42,978 nucleotides of DNA from assembly GCF_003260095.1 (NCBI RefSeq), contig NZ_PTPX01000003.1:1-42978 (forward strand), in the 5' to 3' direction. Below are positions 1 to 9,348 of the stretch, one piece after another; the first letter of the stretch is position 1, and the number at the start of each line of letters is the position of its first letter. The notes beneath the pieces are model-generated. The model worked only from the letters and a program-made list of their open reading frames with translations. It was not told the origin of the DNA and did not search any database. The position numbers and the translations under genes were made by a program. Source of the stretch: Glaesserella australis (GTDB lineage Bacteria > Pseudomonadota > Gammaproteobacteria > Enterobacterales > Pasteurellaceae).

Positions 1-68
1 AGTCTTATTTTATAAGGCTTCTCTCTGGTTTCTATGATGTATTTTTACATAATTTCTGTATATGGATT

Positions 69-626
69 TCAGAACGGAATATCATCATCAAAATTATCCA
101 TTGGCGGTTCTGCTTGTGCTGCTGGTTTTGCTGCCGCTTTTGGTGCTTGTTGAGCATTGCCAAAGTTATTTTGAGCGTAGTTATCGTTGCCGTAGCCACC
201 TTGGTTATAATTATTACCGCCCTGATTATAATTTTGCTGTGCCGGTTGTTGGTTCCAACCACCACCTTGACCACCAAAGTCGCCACCACTATTACGGCTG
301 TCTAACATTTGCAATACATCACCTTGGATTTCGGTTGTGTAACGCTCTTGCCCATTTTGATCTTGCCATTTGCGAGTTTTGAGTTTGCCTTCCACATAAA
401 CTTTTGAGCCTTTACGTAAATATTGCCCTGCTACTTCAGCTTGACGACGGAAGAAAACGATACGGTGCCATTCGGTGACTTCACGACGTTCGCCAGTCAT
501 TTTGTCGTTCCAGCTTTCGCTCGTCGCAACGCTTAAAGTTGCAACAGCTTCGCCGTTTGGCATTGTACGCATATCAGGATCAGCACCTAAATTACCAACA
601 ATAATTACTTTATTTACACCTGCCAT
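69..626 (-). CDS. ssb: Single-stranded DNA-binding protein SSB
   Basis: Binds and protects single-stranded DNA in replication, recombination and repair, and recruits partners through its C-terminal tip. The 185-residue protein opens with an OB fold at about residues 1-110 (start [14 protein letters not shown], core TEWHRIVFF). A Gly/Gln/Asn-rich flexible linker follows at about 113-165, and the end is the acidic tip [10 protein letters not shown], the classic partner-docking tail. E. coli SSB is 178 residues. The start at 626 was preferred over an ATG five codons upstream because GAGAGG lies just before it and the family begins MA(S/G)xGVNKV. It is transcribed divergently from uvrA, the E. 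coli arrangement, with a LexA box between. Identification is secure. Confidence 0.97.
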   Translation of the reverse strand: MAGVNKVIIVGNLGADPDMRTMPNGEAVATLSVATSESWNDKMTGERREVTEWHRIVFFRRQAEVAGQYLRKGSKVYVEGKLKTRKWQDQNGQERYTTEIQGDVLQMLDSRNSGGDFGGQGGGWNQQPAQQNYNQGGNNYNQGGYGNDNYAQNNFGNAQQAPKAAAKPAAQAEPPMDNFDDDIPF

Positions 627-697
627 ATAAAATCCTCTCAATAAATTGCTTTAAAAAATTAGTGGTATTTTGCCTGAAAATAAAAAAAAAATCACCT

Positions 698-728
698 ATT
701 AAAACTGATATTTTGTACAGTTAGTCAA
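698..728 (-). promoter_or_regulatory. Candidate ssb promoter enclosing a LexA box
   Basis: Read on the minus strand, TTGACT (723-728) could be the -35 and TTTTAA or TTTAAT (698-704) the -10, with an 18-19 bp spacer. The LexA-like palindrome at 705-720 fills the spacer, so LexA binding should block this promoter. The -10 is weak and the spacer long, so the promoter is inferred. The 5' leader would be about 65 nt. Confidence 0.45.
705..720. promoter_or_regulatory. LexA (SOS) box shared by ssb and uvrA
   Basis: The 16-mer CTGATATTTTGTACAG has the invariant CTG-N10-CAG layout of gammaproteobacterial LexA operators, with an AT-rich centre. It sits between divergent ssb and uvrA, which in E. coli share one SOS box. 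It overlaps the -35 of the uvrA promoter and lies inside the spacer of the candidate ssb promoter. The left half CTGA departs from the ideal CTGT, suggesting moderate affinity. Confidence 0.8.
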
Positions 729-741
729 TTTATGCGATAAT
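713..741 (+). promoter_or_regulatory. uvrA promoter (extended -10)
   Basis: TTGTAC (713-718), a 17-bp spacer, then GATAAT (736-741), with TG one base upstream of the -10 (733-734, extended -10 element). The -35 overlaps the right half of the LexA box at 705-720, so derepression after DNA damage is expected. The predicted leader is about 40 nt, and AGAAGG serves as ribosome binding site before the ATG at 790. Confidence 0.7.
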
Positions 742-789
742 GATCGAAAATTTAAAAATTTTTGCTTTACATTTGTTCAGAAGGCAGTT

Positions 790-3618
790 ATGCAACATAT
801 TGATATTCGTGGGGCGAGAACCCACAATTTAAAAAACGTGAATTTGGTACTTCCGAGAGATAAATTTATTGTGATTACAGGGCTGTCGGGGTCGGGGAAA
901 TCGTCTTTAGCCTTTGATACGCTGTATGCGGAGGGGCAACGGCGTTATGTCGAAAGTTTATCCGCGTATGCTCGTCAATTTTTGTCATTAATGGAAAAGC
1001 CAGATGTGGATCATATTGAGGGGCTTTCCCCTGCGATTTCCATTGAGCAGAAATCCACGTCCCACAACCCACGTTCAACGGTCGGGACGGTGACAGAAAT
1101 CCACGACTATTTGCGTCTGTTGTTTGCCCGTGTGGGTGAGCCACGCTGTCCTGATCACGATGTGCCGTTGGCGGCTCAGACTATTTCGCAAATGGTAGAT
1201 CGGGTATTGGAAGAGCCTGAGGGCAAACGCTTGATGTTGCTGTCTCCTGTGGTGAAAAATCGCAAGGGCGAACACGCAAAATTATTAGAAAATCTGACCG
1301 CTAACGGCTACATTCGGGCGAGAATTGATGGTGAAATTTGCGACCTGTCCGATCCGCCGAAGTTAGAATTGCAGAAAAAACATACGATTGAAGTGGTGAT
1401 CGACCGTTTTAAAGTACGAAGCGATATTGCCACTCGTCTTGCAGAGTCTTTTGAGACAGCATTGGAGCTATCAGGCTCAACAGCAATTATTGCTGATATG
1501 GACGATCCAATGGCGGAAGAATTGGTTTTTTCGTCTAGCTTTGCCTGTTCTCATTGTGGCTACTCTTTAACCGAATTAGAGCCACGTCTGTTTTCGTTCA
1601 ACAATCCTGCTGGGGCTTGCCCAACTTGCGATGGCTTGGGGGTTCAGCAGTATTTTGATGAGCGCAAAGTGGTGCAAAATCCTGATATTTCGCTCGCAAG
1701 CGGTGCGATTAAGGGCTGGGATCGCCGAAGTTTCTACTATTTTGGTTTGTTGAAATCGGTGGCGAAACATTATGATTTTGATATTGAAACGCCATTTAGC
1801 CAACTGCCGAAGAAAATTCAACAGATCATTTTGAACGGCTCAAAAGATGAGATTGAGTTTGTCTATGTCAATGATCGGGGCGATAGCGTTAAGCGAGTTC
1901 ACGCTTTTGAGGGCGTGTTGAATAATATGGCTCGCCGTTATAAAGAGACGGAGTCAAATGCGGTGCGTGAGGAGTTGGCGAAATATATCAACAATCGTGC
2001 TTGTACCGACTGCGAAGGCTCTCGACTACGCCGTGAGGCTCGTTATGTCTTTTTGGAGAAAACCAACTTGCCGATAGTATCAGAAAAAAGTATTGGCGAA
2101 GCGTTGGATTTTTTTGAGAACTTACATTTGTCGGGGCAAAAAGCTCAAATTGCCGAAAAGATTTTGAAAGAAATTCGTGAACGTCTCTCTTTCCTTGTCA
2201 ATGTGGGCTTGAACTACCTTTCGCTCTCTCGTTCAGCGGAGACCTTATCGGGCGGTGAAGCTCAACGTATCCGCCTTGCCAGCCAAATTGGTGCGGGGTT
2301 GGTTGGGGTGATGTATGTGCTTGATGAACCGTCTATTGGGCTACATCAGCGAGATAACGAACGCTTGCTCAATACCCTTATTCATCTGCGTAATCTTGGC
2401 AACACGGTGATTGTGGTGGAACACGATGAAGATGCAATTATGGCGGCGGATCATATTGTCGATATTGGACCGGGGGCTGGGGTTCACGGCGGGCAAATTA
2501 TTGCTCAAGGCACAGCTCAAGAGATTATGCAAAATGAAGAATCTATTACGGGTAAGTTCTTGTCGGGCAAAGAGAAAATCGAGATCCCGAAACATCGTAC
2601 GCCACGAGATGAGAGCAAGTTATTGGTACTCAAAGGGGCAAGTGGCAATAACTTGAAAGAAGTGGATTTGGAAATTCCCGTTGGCTTGTTTACCTGTATT
2701 ACAGGGGTGTCAGGATCGGGCAAATCAACATTGATTAACGATACGCTTTTCCCTATCGCTCAAAATGCGTTAAACCGTGCGGAAAATAGCGATGTTGCCC
2801 CGTATAAGAGCATTGACGGCTTGGCACATTTTGACAAGGTGATCGACATCAACCAAAGCCCGATTGGACGTACGCCACGTTCAAATCCAGCTACTTATAC
2901 GGGCTTGTTTACGCCAATCCGTGAGCTATTTGCAGGAACGCAAGAAGCTCGAGCAAGGGGCTATAACGTAGGGCGTTTTAGCTTTAACGTGCGTGGCGGA
3001 CGTTGCGAAGCCTGTCAGGGAGACGGGGTGATCAAAGTGGAAATGCACTTCTTGCCTGATGTGTATGTGCCGTGCGATCACTGTAAAGGCAAACGTTACA
3101 ACCGTGAAACCCTTGAAATTCGCTACAAAGGCAAAACCATTCATCAAGTATTGGATATGACCGTTGAAGAAGCAAGAGAATTTTTTGACGCTGTGCCGAT
3201 GATTGCCCGTAAATTGCAAACGCTGATGGATGTTGGTTTATCCTACATTCGTTTAGGACAATCTTCTACCACCCTTTCAGGCGGCGAAGCCCAACGGGTG
3301 AAACTGGCGGCGGAACTCTCTAAACGAGATACAGGCAAAACGCTCTATATTCTTGACGAACCGACCACCGGTTTGCACTTTGCCGATATTAAGCAATTAT
3401 TGAGCGTATTACACCGCTTGCGTGATCAGGGCAATACTATTGTGGTGATCGAGCATAATTTAGATGTGATCAAAACAGCCGACTGGATTGTCGATCTCGG
3501 TCCTGAGGGCGGTAGCGGCGGCGGACAGATTATCGCTACAGGTACGCCAGAAGAGGTCGCAAAAGATAAAAAATCCCATACGGCAAGATTCTTAAAAGCC
3601 ATTTTGCAGAAAGGTTAA
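790..3618 (+). CDS. uvrA: UvrABC excinuclease subunit A
   Basis: Damage-recognition ATPase of nucleotide excision repair; it scans DNA as a dimer and loads UvrB. At 942 residues it matches E. coli UvrA (940). Two ABC modules are visible: Walker [10 protein letters not shown] near residue 31 and GVSGSGKST near residue 640. Each has an ABC signature ([14 protein letters not shown] and [14 protein letters not shown]) and a Walker B ([10 protein letters not shown] and [10 protein letters not shown]). Both zinc modules are intact: CSHC...CPTC in the first half and CEAC...CDHC in the second. An internal GCAAGCGGT-like USS half occurs near 1698. The gene stands alone on the plus strand, divergent from ssb and probably LexA-controlled. 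Confidence 0.98.
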   Translation: MQHIDIRGARTHNLKNVNLVLPRDKFIVITGLSGSGKSSLAFDTLYAEGQRRYVESLSAYARQFLSLMEKPDVDHIEGLSPAISIEQKSTSHNPRSTVGTVTEIHDYLRLLFARVGEPRCPDHDVPLAAQTISQMVDRVLEEPEGKRLMLLSPVVKNRKGEHAKLLENLTANGYIRARIDGEICDLSDPPKLELQKKHTIEVVIDRFKVRSDIATRLAESFETALELSGSTAIIADMDDPMAEELVFSSSFACSHCGYSLTELEPRLFSFNNPAGACPTCDGLGVQQYFDERKVVQNPDISLASGAIKGWDRRSFYYFGLLKSVAKHYDFDIETPFSQLPKKIQQIILNGSKDEIEFVYVNDRGDSVKRVHAFEGVLNNMARRYKETESNAVREELAKYINNRACTDCEGSRLRREARYVFLEKTNLPIVSEKSIGEALDFFENLHLSGQKAQIAEKILKEIRERLSFLVNVGLNYLSLSRSAETLSGGEAQRIRLASQIGAGLVGVMYVLDEPSIGLHQRDNERLLNTLIHLRNLGNTVIVVEHDEDAIMAADHIVDIGPGAGVHGGQIIAQGTAQEIMQNEESITGKFLSGKEKIEIPKHRTPRDESKLLVLKGASGNNLKEVDLEIPVGLFTCITGVSGSGKSTLINDTLFPIAQNALNRAENSDVAPYKSIDGLAHFDKVIDINQSPIGRTPRSNPATYTGLFTPIRELFAGTQEARARGYNVGRFSFNVRGGRCEACQGDGVIKVEMHFLPDVYVPCDHCKGKRYNRETLEIRYKGKTIHQVLDMTVEEAREFFDAVPMIARKLQTLMDVGLSYIRLGQSSTTLSGGEAQRVKLAAELSKRDTGKTLYILDEPTTGLHFADIKQLLSVLHRLRDQGNTIVVIEHNLDVIKTADWIVDLGPEGGSGGGQIIATGTPEEVAKDKKSHTARFLKAILQKG

Positions 3619-3628
3619 ACATACTTTT

Positions 3629-3685
3629 ACAAGCGGTCAGTTTTTCTTAACATTTTGCAAAAATTCACAAAATCCGACCGCTTGC
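3629..3685. repeat. Inverted pair of Apl-type uptake sequences after uvrA
   Basis: ACAAGCGGTCA starts at 3629 and its inverse GACCGCTTG ends at 3684, giving a 9-bp stem with an AT-rich loop that holds the TTTTGCAAAAA segment of the extended USS. It lies 10 bases past the uvrA stop, so it can fold as a transcription terminator as well as mark the DNA for uptake. Confidence 0.8.
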
Positions 3686-3711
3686 ATTAAAGAAAAACGA
3701 AGGAGAAAACG

Positions 3712-4092
3712 ATGGAATATCAATTTACTCATACGATGCACGGTGTTGTTGCTAAATGTTCTATGGATCATGAAGCGTTTGCCCGTTGGCTAAATACCGA
3801 AATTAGCCCAAATCCTAAAGAACTTAATAATATTTTTGCGGAAATTGAACATTGTCGCCACACGAAAGATATCAATTATGAATGGATTTTAGAAGGTAAA
3901 GAATATTCGCTTTATCTGAATATTGAAGAAGTGATGGTAAAAGCAAATAATTTGGAAATGACCTTTGAAGAAATTGAAGCCGTTGAAGATGGTTTTAGTT
4001 TTTATGATGAAGAAAGCATTGCTTTTTGTGGGTTAGAAGATTTTGAAATGTTTCTCACCGCTTATCAAAAATTTATTCAGACTTATCACTAA
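3712..4092 (+). CDS. yacL: YacL family protein (UPF0231)
   Basis: A 126-residue acidic cytoplasmic protein of the YacL/UPF0231 family, whose molecular role is not established. I recognise the start [26 protein letters not shown] and the Glu-rich middle, and the length is normal for the family (about 120). No membrane segment or signal peptide is present. A strong GAAGGAG ribosome binding site precedes the ATG. It follows uvrA after a paired-USS hairpin and ends at a strong stem-loop shared with dapA, so it is probably transcribed alone. Confidence 0.85.
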   Translation: MEYQFTHTMHGVVAKCSMDHEAFARWLNTEISPNPKELNNIFAEIEHCRHTKDINYEWILEGKEYSLYLNIEEVMVKANNLEMTFEEIEAVEDGFSFYDEESIAFCGLEDFEMFLTAYQKFIQTYH

Positions 4093-4128
4093 AAAAATCG
4101 GCATTGATCATCTCAATGCCGATTTTTA
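4093..4128. terminator. Bidirectional terminator between yacL and dapA
   Basis: An 11-bp perfect stem, ATCGGCATTGA (4097-4107) with TCAATGCCGAT (4113-4123), flanked by A4 on the left and T5 on the right. It can terminate yacL rightward and dapA leftward, as expected between convergent genes. Confidence 0.9.
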
Positions 4129-4136
4129 CTTATCGA

Positions 4137-5024
4137 TTAAATTAATTTCGCTTTCTCTAAAGCGGCTGTAATCACAGAATGATACTGTTCTGACAACACC
4201 GTTAATGGTAAACGTAAGCATGGATCGCTGATTAAGCCCATTTTGTGAGCAGCCCATTTTACTGGAATTGGGTTACCTTCCACGAATAAATTAGTATGTA
4301 AATCCATTAAACGTTGGTTAATTTCTTCCGCTTCATCAAATTTACCCGCTAATGCAAGATCACACATTTTAGCCATATCCGCCGCTGCGAGATTATTTGT
4401 CACAGAAATAACACCTTGCCCGCCTAACTTCATGGATTCTAAACCCGTCGCATCATCACCACTTAAGAAAATGAAATCTTCACCCGCTAATTCTTTGATT
4501 TTTGCAACACGGCTTAAATCCCCTGTTGCTTCTTTGACTGCAACAATATTTGGAATTTTCGCTAAGCGACCAATAGTTTCAGGTTTTAAATCTGTTCCTG
4601 TACGCCCCGGTACATTGTAAAGAATTTGTGGTAATGTGGTAGATTCCGCAATCGCTTTATAATGTTGATATAAACCTTCTTGTGTTGGTTTATTGTAGTA
4701 AGGCACAACACTTAAACAGCCTGCAACGCCACTGTCTGCAAGTAGCTTCGTCATGATAATGGCTTCACTGGTTGCATTCGAGCCAGTACCCGCAATCACA
4801 GGAATACGACCTGCTGCATACTCAACAGTTTTCTTAATGACTTTAACGTTTTCATCAATACTTAAGGTACTGCACTCCCCTGTTGTTCCTACAGAAACAA
4901 TCGCATGTGTTCCCGCTTTAATATGAAATTCAACTAAATCCTTTAACCCGTCAAAATCAATTTCACCATTTTTCATTGGGGTAATTAATGCAACAATACT
5001 GCCGTAGAAGAGAGGTTTTGACAT
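4137..5024 (-). CDS. dapA: 4-hydroxy-tetrahydrodipicolinate synthase
   Basis: Condenses pyruvate with aspartate semialdehyde in the first step specific to lysine and meso-diaminopimelate synthesis. The 295-residue TIM barrel keeps the catalytic set: Schiff-base lysine K164 (VAVKEATG), Y136 ([10 protein letters not shown]), R141, the pyruvate/proton-relay threonines T47-T48 (VGTTGE) and Y110 (VVPYYNKP). E. coli DapA is 292 residues. AGGAG lies eight bases before the ATG. The gene is convergent with yacL and separated by 117 bp from the downstream end of the acetyltransferase gene, so it probably has its own promoter. Confidence 0.97.
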   Translation of the reverse strand: MSKPLFYGSIVALITPMKNGEIDFDGLKDLVEFHIKAGTHAIVSVGTTGECSTLSIDENVKVIKKTVEYAAGRIPVIAGTGSNATSEAIIMTKLLADSGVAGCLSVVPYYNKPTQEGLYQHYKAIAESTTLPQILYNVPGRTGTDLKPETIGRLAKIPNIVAVKEATGDLSRVAKIKELAGEDFIFLSGDDATGLESMKLGGQGVISVTNNLAAADMAKMCDLALAGKFDEAEEINQRLMDLHTNLFVEGNPIPVKWAAHKMGLISDPCLRLPLTVLSEQYHSVITAALEKAKLI

Positions 5025-5141
5025 AATTTGCTCCTGTATATTTATACTTTGTCAAAAGTATACATAGATTGCAAAATTCAGCTTAAATATGCAAGTCTTT
5101 TCCGCTGATTTTGCAAAATTTTTATTAAATCTTACCGCTTA

Positions 5142-5657
5142 CTAAATGCCTTTTTGAAAAGACATCATCACAAGGGTGCGCCATTTTTCATTTCCTTGTT
5201 CATCTTTTCCCATATTGGCAATATGAGGAAAACGTCCCCAACATTCAAAACCATGCTTTTTCATCAAATTCATACTGACTTGGTTAAGTTCAAATACATA
5301 AGCCATTAACGTATTTATTCCATGTTCTAGCATTTTATCTTGCATAAATTGAATGATTTTGGAACCATAGCCTTTTCCCTTGGCATTTTGATCAAGATAG
5401 ATACTAATTTCAGAGGTATGCACAAATGCAGGACGCTCATAAAATGGCGAAAAGCTAAACCAACCTGCAATGCCCTGCTCATCTTCTACTGTCCAAAGCG
5501 GGTATTTTTCACTTGCCAAATGAAATTCAAACCATGCTTTTCGACTTTCTGTTGTCGCTAAGAAGAGATCTGCCGTCACTTGGTGAGTGGGAATAGCTTG
5601 ATTATAAATCGCTAAAATCGTCTCAAAATCAGACGGAATAGATTTACGAATCTTCAT
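5142..5657 (-). CDS. GNAT family N-acetyltransferase (phosphinothricin acetyltransferase-like)
   Basis: A 171-residue acetyl-CoA-dependent N-acetyltransferase. The fold starts at residue 1 (MKIRKSIPSDFETILAIYN). Motif A, the pyrophosphate-binding loop, is QNAKGKGYGS at residues 90-99 (Q/R-x-x-G-x-G/A), and the typical NQVSMNLMKKHGFECWGRFP segment (about 125-144) closes the fold. The arrangement resembles the Pat/YncA subgroup (phosphinothricin or methionine derivatives), but the substrate cannot be read from sequence. It starts 9 bp after ybhA on the same strand, so the two are probably cotranscribed. Confidence 0.85.
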   Translation of the reverse strand: MKIRKSIPSDFETILAIYNQAIPTHQVTADLFLATTESRKAWFEFHLASEKYPLWTVEDEQGIAGWFSFSPFYERPAFVHTSEISIYLDQNAKGKGYGSKIIQFMQDKMLEHGINTLMAYVFELNQVSMNLMKKHGFECWGRFPHIANMGKDEQGNEKWRTLVMMSFQKGI

Positions 5658-5666
5658 GGCATATCC

Positions 5667-6482
5667 TTAAAATGCTAATAACTCAGCCAATGTTGTTGCA
5701 ATGCTGTTTTCATTATTAGAGCCAATCACACGTTTCGCACTTTGTTGTACATCCTGTTCCGATTCTCCCATTGCAATTCCCATACCGACAAGCTTTAACA
5801 TACTGATATCATTAAAGTTATCACCAAAAGCAATCACCTGTTTTGGATCAATCTTTTCTTGTTTCAATAATTCTGCTAAACAAGCTCCTTTGCTATTCCC
5901 TGCTCGTGTAATATCGACACGGTCAACCCAAGACCATTCTGCACTCACATCAAGCGGTAACTTATTCACAAAATTTTGCATTTTTTCTAAATCAGGATCG
6001 CTGATTAATACTTTCCAAATCAGAATATTATCATCAATTAGTTGTTGGAAATTTTCCACTTGATGAACATTAGGACGAACATTTTCAGGGCAACTTTCGA
6101 CCCATTTCATCAGCTTGGTAAAATGTGGATTTAATACTTCGTAAGTCATTGCATCACGGGTATATACCGCCAGATGAATATTTAAGGCTTTTGCAGAAGT
6201 GATTAAATGAGATGCTTGTTGTTGCGTTAATGGGTTGGATATAAGGACTTTATCCTGGTGAAAATCATATAAATATGTGCCATTGCAGCAAACGACTGGG
6301 GTGTCTAAATTCAATTCTGCATAATAAGGGCGTACGGCAGTATGGTGACGACCTGTTACAATGAACACTTTTAGCCCCAATTCTCTTGCTTTTTGAATCG
6401 CTTGTTTACTGGATTCTAAAATAGTAGATTGGCTTGATAGTAAAGTACCGTCAAGATCGAAAGCAATCGCTTGGTAAGACAT
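5667..6482 (-). CDS. ybhA: HAD-IIB phosphatase, YbhA-like pyridoxal phosphatase
   Basis: A 271-residue Cof-type HAD phosphatase. Motif I is DLDGT at residues 9-13 with nucleophile D9 and acid/base D11. Motif II is VTGR near 42-45, followed by HHTAV; the cap domain lies about 85-195; motif III/IV is NSKG...FGDNFNDISML. The sequence follows E. coli YbhA closely (TGRHH, CCNGTYLYD, EWSW, VDI, GDNFNDISML), a pyridoxal 5'-phosphate phosphatase that also acts on sugar phosphates. It is separated from the upstream lipoprotein gene by a terminator and reads into the acetyltransferase gene. The specific substrate is inferred by homology. Confidence 0.85.
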   Translation of the reverse strand: MSYQAIAFDLDGTLLSSQSTILESSKQAIQKARELGLKVFIVTGRHHTAVRPYYAELNLDTPVVCCNGTYLYDFHQDKVLISNPLTQQQASHLITSAKALNIHLAVYTRDAMTYEVLNPHFTKLMKWVESCPENVRPNVHQVENFQQLIDDNILIWKVLISDPDLEKMQNFVNKLPLDVSAEWSWVDRVDITRAGNSKGACLAELLKQEKIDPKQVIAFGDNFNDISMLKLVGMGIAMGESEQDVQQSAKRVIGSNNENSIATTLAELLAF

Positions 6483-6500
6483 ATGTTATAGCTCCATAAA

Positions 6501-6534
6501 ATAAAAAAGGGATATTCCTAAGAATTATCCCTTT
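6501..6534 (-). terminator. Terminator of the BamE/OmpA-like lipoprotein gene
   Basis: A 9-bp stem AAAGGGATA (6506-6514) with TATCCCTTT (6526-6534). Read on the minus strand it is followed by a T-rich run (TTTATTTTAT), giving a Rho-independent terminator 34 bp after the lipoprotein stop. Confidence 0.85.
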
Positions 6535-6567
6535 ATTGTACTATGCTATAACGCTTAAATCAGTAAA

Positions 6568-7416
6568 TTATTTACCTGAGTTATAAGCTGGAGTTTGGTA
6601 AAGTGGTGCTGGACCGTTAGGACCTGCAACGTTACCACCTTCGCTTTGTTTTAATACGCCACCGTTAGCAGTGATTTCTACACGACGGTTTGGACGTAAG
6701 CAGTCTTTTAACGCTTGACCTGATTCGCCATCACATGCTTTAACTTGGCTTGCTTTACCATAACCTACTGCTTCGATTTGTGCAGTAACGCCTTGTTGTA
6801 CTAAGCGAGCTTTAACCATGTTAGCACGGCGTTGTGATAAGTCTAAGTTATAGCTTTCAGAACCTAAACGGTCTGTATAACCAGCTACTTTCACTTTCTC
6901 TGCACCTGAAGATTTTAATTGTGCTGCAACGTTATCAACAACTTCTTTACCTTTAGCTGTTAATACATCTTTATCAAAATCGAATAAGAAGTCACCACTT
7001 AGGTTGAATGATGAATTACCATTACAACCATTTGGATACCAAAAGAAACTCTGCGCATTCATATTTTTGTCAAATAAGATTTTGAATTGACAAATTTTAT
7101 GAACACCATTTTCACGATAGTTGAATGCATAGTCCCATTCACGAACACCGTATAGGCCTTCTTCAAAATGTGGACGACCAATTAAATAATAAAGTTGGTC
7201 TTTGTTCATACCTTTTTCAATTTGACGAACATTTTCCCAGTTTGGCCAAGAACCAAATTGTGAACCGTCATGATTGAATTCTGACTCAGAAATTTTTGGG
7301 AATACAGGGTTCTCTGTTGTACCTTCATCAGATACTTTGCTTAAGTTACCACATGCAGCTACTGCTAATGCAACACCTGATAATAATAACCCACGAAAAA
7401 CAGTCGTTTTTTTCAT
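6568..7416 (-). CDS. Outer-membrane lipoprotein with BamE/SmpA-like and OmpA-like domains
   Basis: A 282-residue predicted lipoprotein. A short signal peptide ends in the lipobox VAAC, with lipidated C22. Residues about 63-130 resemble the SmpA/OmlA (BamE) fold, as in GMNKDQLYYLIGRP. Residues about 140-250 form an OmpA-like peptidoglycan-binding domain: FDFDKD, GYTDRLGSESYNLDLSQRRA with the usual contacts D182 and R196/R197, and NRRVEI. C228 and C239 match the disulfide position of E. coli OmpA, and C109/C131 may form another. The tail is Gly/Pro-rich. Expected role: tethering the outer membrane to peptidoglycan. It has its own terminator and a 140-bp upstream gap, so it is probably monocistronic. 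I do not know a reliable gene symbol. Confidence 0.85.
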   Translation of the reverse strand: MKKTTVFRGLLLSGVALAVAACGNLSKVSDEGTTENPVFPKISESEFNHDGSQFGSWPNWENVRQIEKGMNKDQLYYLIGRPHFEEGLYGVREWDYAFNYRENGVHKICQFKILFDKNMNAQSFFWYPNGCNGNSSFNLSGDFLFDFDKDVLTAKGKEVVDNVAAQLKSSGAEKVKVAGYTDRLGSESYNLDLSQRRANMVKARLVQQGVTAQIEAVGYGKASQVKACDGESGQALKDCLRPNRRVEITANGGVLKQSEGGNVAGPNGPAPLYQTPAYNSGK

Positions 7417-7482
7417 CTTGGGATGTTCCTTAAAAATATTTATTCTAAAACCTTAAAGCGACTAAAAATAAGCCGTTTGTCC

Positions 7483-7498
7483 TTCCGGCATTCCGGCA
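7483..7498. repeat. Two tandem copies of TTCCGGCA
   Basis: An exact 8-bp unit occurs twice in direct succession (7483-7490 and 7491-7498) inside the AT-rich leader of the lipoprotein gene, where it stands out as GC-rich. Function unknown. Confidence 0.7.
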
Positions 7499-7556
7499 TA
7501 GACGCTATTCAAGTATACAATACAAATTTCATTTATTCTAGTTTTTTGCTAATAAT

Positions 7557-9272
7557 TTATGCAGATAAATGCTCTATAAGTAATTGAATATTTCTATTTC
7601 CCCTAAATTCATTAATATCTAGCTTATAAATAAGTTTAGCGCCTTTAATAGACAAGTCTGGATAATAACGTAAATCAACATTAAACCAAATGGCATCAAT
7701 TAACATGCCTTGCGCATTTTCCACCATCATTTTTAGATGTTTTCCTGCTAACAATCGCTGTTGTAAAATTCTGAAATCTCCTTCAAATGTTGGTTCTGCA
7801 AAATGTTGTCCCCATGGACCCGCTTGTTTAAGCAGTTCTGCAGTTGCTAGATTAAATTCATCCGCGGCTAATTCCCCATCGGTATAAATAATACCTTGTA
7901 ACTGCTCTGGCTCAATAAACTGATCAACCGTTTCATCAAACAATTTTTGAAAACGGGTCAAATTTGACTGATGAATGGTTAAACCTGCCGCCATGGCGTG
8001 TCCACCAAATTTCACCATTACGCCTGGATATTGACTGTCCATACGCTCTAAAAGGTCACGCATATGTAATCCCGCAATAGAACGAGCAGAGCCTTTCAAA
8101 TATTCGCTATCTTCACTTTCTTGCGCAAAGACAATAACAGGGCGATGAAACTGATCTTTAATTCTTGATGCTAAAATACCGATCACACCTTGATGCCAAT
8201 CAGGTTGATACAGCACAATGCCATGAGCTTGGTCTTGTTGCGTTAATTTAGGCAGTTTCGCACAAATAGCGAGCGCTTCTGTTTTCATCTCTTGCTCAAA
8301 CTCTTTGCGTGTTTGATTTAATGAATCTAATTCCAAAGCAAGTTGTCTAGCTAGTTGAAGATCGTCACAAATCAATAACTCGACACCTAATGCCATATTT
8401 TCTAAACGCCCTGCGGCATTTAATCTTGGGGCGATAGCAAAGCCTAAATCACTGGCTTGTAATCCAGCAAGATCACGTTTAGCAATTTCAACTAACGCTT
8501 GAATCCCTGCTCGACAATATCCTGCTCGAATACGATTTAACCCCTGATTAACTAAAATACGGTTATTATGATCAAGTGGAACAACATCTGCGACCGTGCC
8601 TAATGCGACTAAATCCAGCAACTCTGCAATATTAGGCTCTTTCTCTTTAAAATAGCCTAATTTTCTTAAACCTGCTCTCAGCGCCATCATGACATAAAAA
8701 ATTACCCCAACACCTGCAAGTGCTTTTGAAGGAAATAAACAATTTGGCAAATTAGGATTCACCATCGCATCAGCTTCTGGCAATTCGTCTGCGGGCAAGT
8801 GGTGATCTGTTACTAGCACTTGAATTTGATGACTTTTTAATAATGCAATACCTTCAAAAGAAGAAATTCCATTATCGACGGTAAGTACCAAATCTGCCCC
8901 TTTGGCAATCACCATTTCAGCTACACTCAAACTTAATCCATAGCCTTGAGAAAAACGATCTGGGATCAGATAATCGACATGTTTAAAACCAAACTGTCGC
9001 AACGCTAATATTGCTAATGCGGTACTTGTTGCACCATCAGCATCAAAATCTCCCACAACAACAATGCGCCCTTGCTTTGCTAGTGTGGCTTGTAGCAACG
9101 ACACGGCATCGTCAATATTTGCCAATAACATCGGCGAATGTAGTCGCTGTAAAGTGAGTTCTAATTCTTGAGAAGATGTGATTCCCCGACTTTGATAAAT
9201 GCGATTGAGTAATGGATGATCGGAGAGATGATTCGTTGTTAAAGGTAAACGGCGTTTAATTAATTTATTCAC
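7557..9272 (-). CDS. recJ: Single-stranded-DNA-specific exonuclease RecJ
   Basis: A 5'-to-3' ssDNA exonuclease used in recombination, mismatch repair and fork processing. The 571-residue protein (E. coli 577) carries the DHH phosphoesterase motifs in order: DFDADG at 75-80, TVDNG at about 131-135 and TDHH at 155-158. A DHHA1 segment follows, including the GGHAMAAG nucleic-acid loop near residue 420, and a C-terminal OB region closes it. It lies downstream of dsbC with a 76-bp gap containing a USS hairpin; the dsbC-recJ order is the same in E. coli. Readthrough from mepM-dsbC is likely but may be limited by that hairpin. Confidence 0.97.
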   Translation of the reverse strand: MNKLIKRRLPLTTNHLSDHPLLNRIYQSRGITSSQELELTLQRLHSPMLLANIDDAVSLLQATLAKQGRIVVVGDFDADGATSTALAILALRQFGFKHVDYLIPDRFSQGYGLSLSVAEMVIAKGADLVLTVDNGISSFEGIALLKSHQIQVLVTDHHLPADELPEADAMVNPNLPNCLFPSKALAGVGVIFYVMMALRAGLRKLGYFKEKEPNIAELLDLVALGTVADVVPLDHNNRILVNQGLNRIRAGYCRAGIQALVEIAKRDLAGLQASDLGFAIAPRLNAAGRLENMALGVELLICDDLQLARQLALELDSLNQTRKEFEQEMKTEALAICAKLPKLTQQDQAHGIVLYQPDWHQGVIGILASRIKDQFHRPVIVFAQESEDSEYLKGSARSIAGLHMRDLLERMDSQYPGVMVKFGGHAMAAGLTIHQSNLTRFQKLFDETVDQFIEPEQLQGIIYTDGELAADEFNLATAELLKQAGPWGQHFAEPTFEGDFRILQQRLLAGKHLKMMVENAQGMLIDAIWFNVDLRYYPDLSIKGAKLIYKLDINEFRGNRNIQLLIEHLSA

Positions 9273-9297
9273 GATTTTTTTGATATGGCTAGAAAGG

Positions 9298-9342
9298 CAA
9301 GCGGTCAGTTATTGCAAAAAATTTGCAACATCTTACCGCTTG
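9298..9342. repeat. Paired inverted USS between dsbC and recJ
   Basis: CAAGCGGT (9298-9305) pairs with ACCGCTTG (9335-9342). Inside the loop TTGCAAA pairs with TTTGCAA, so the whole is a nested palindrome built from both conserved parts of the extended USS. It could terminate or attenuate dsbC transcription before recJ. Confidence 0.8.
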
Positions 9343-9348
9343 TTAATT

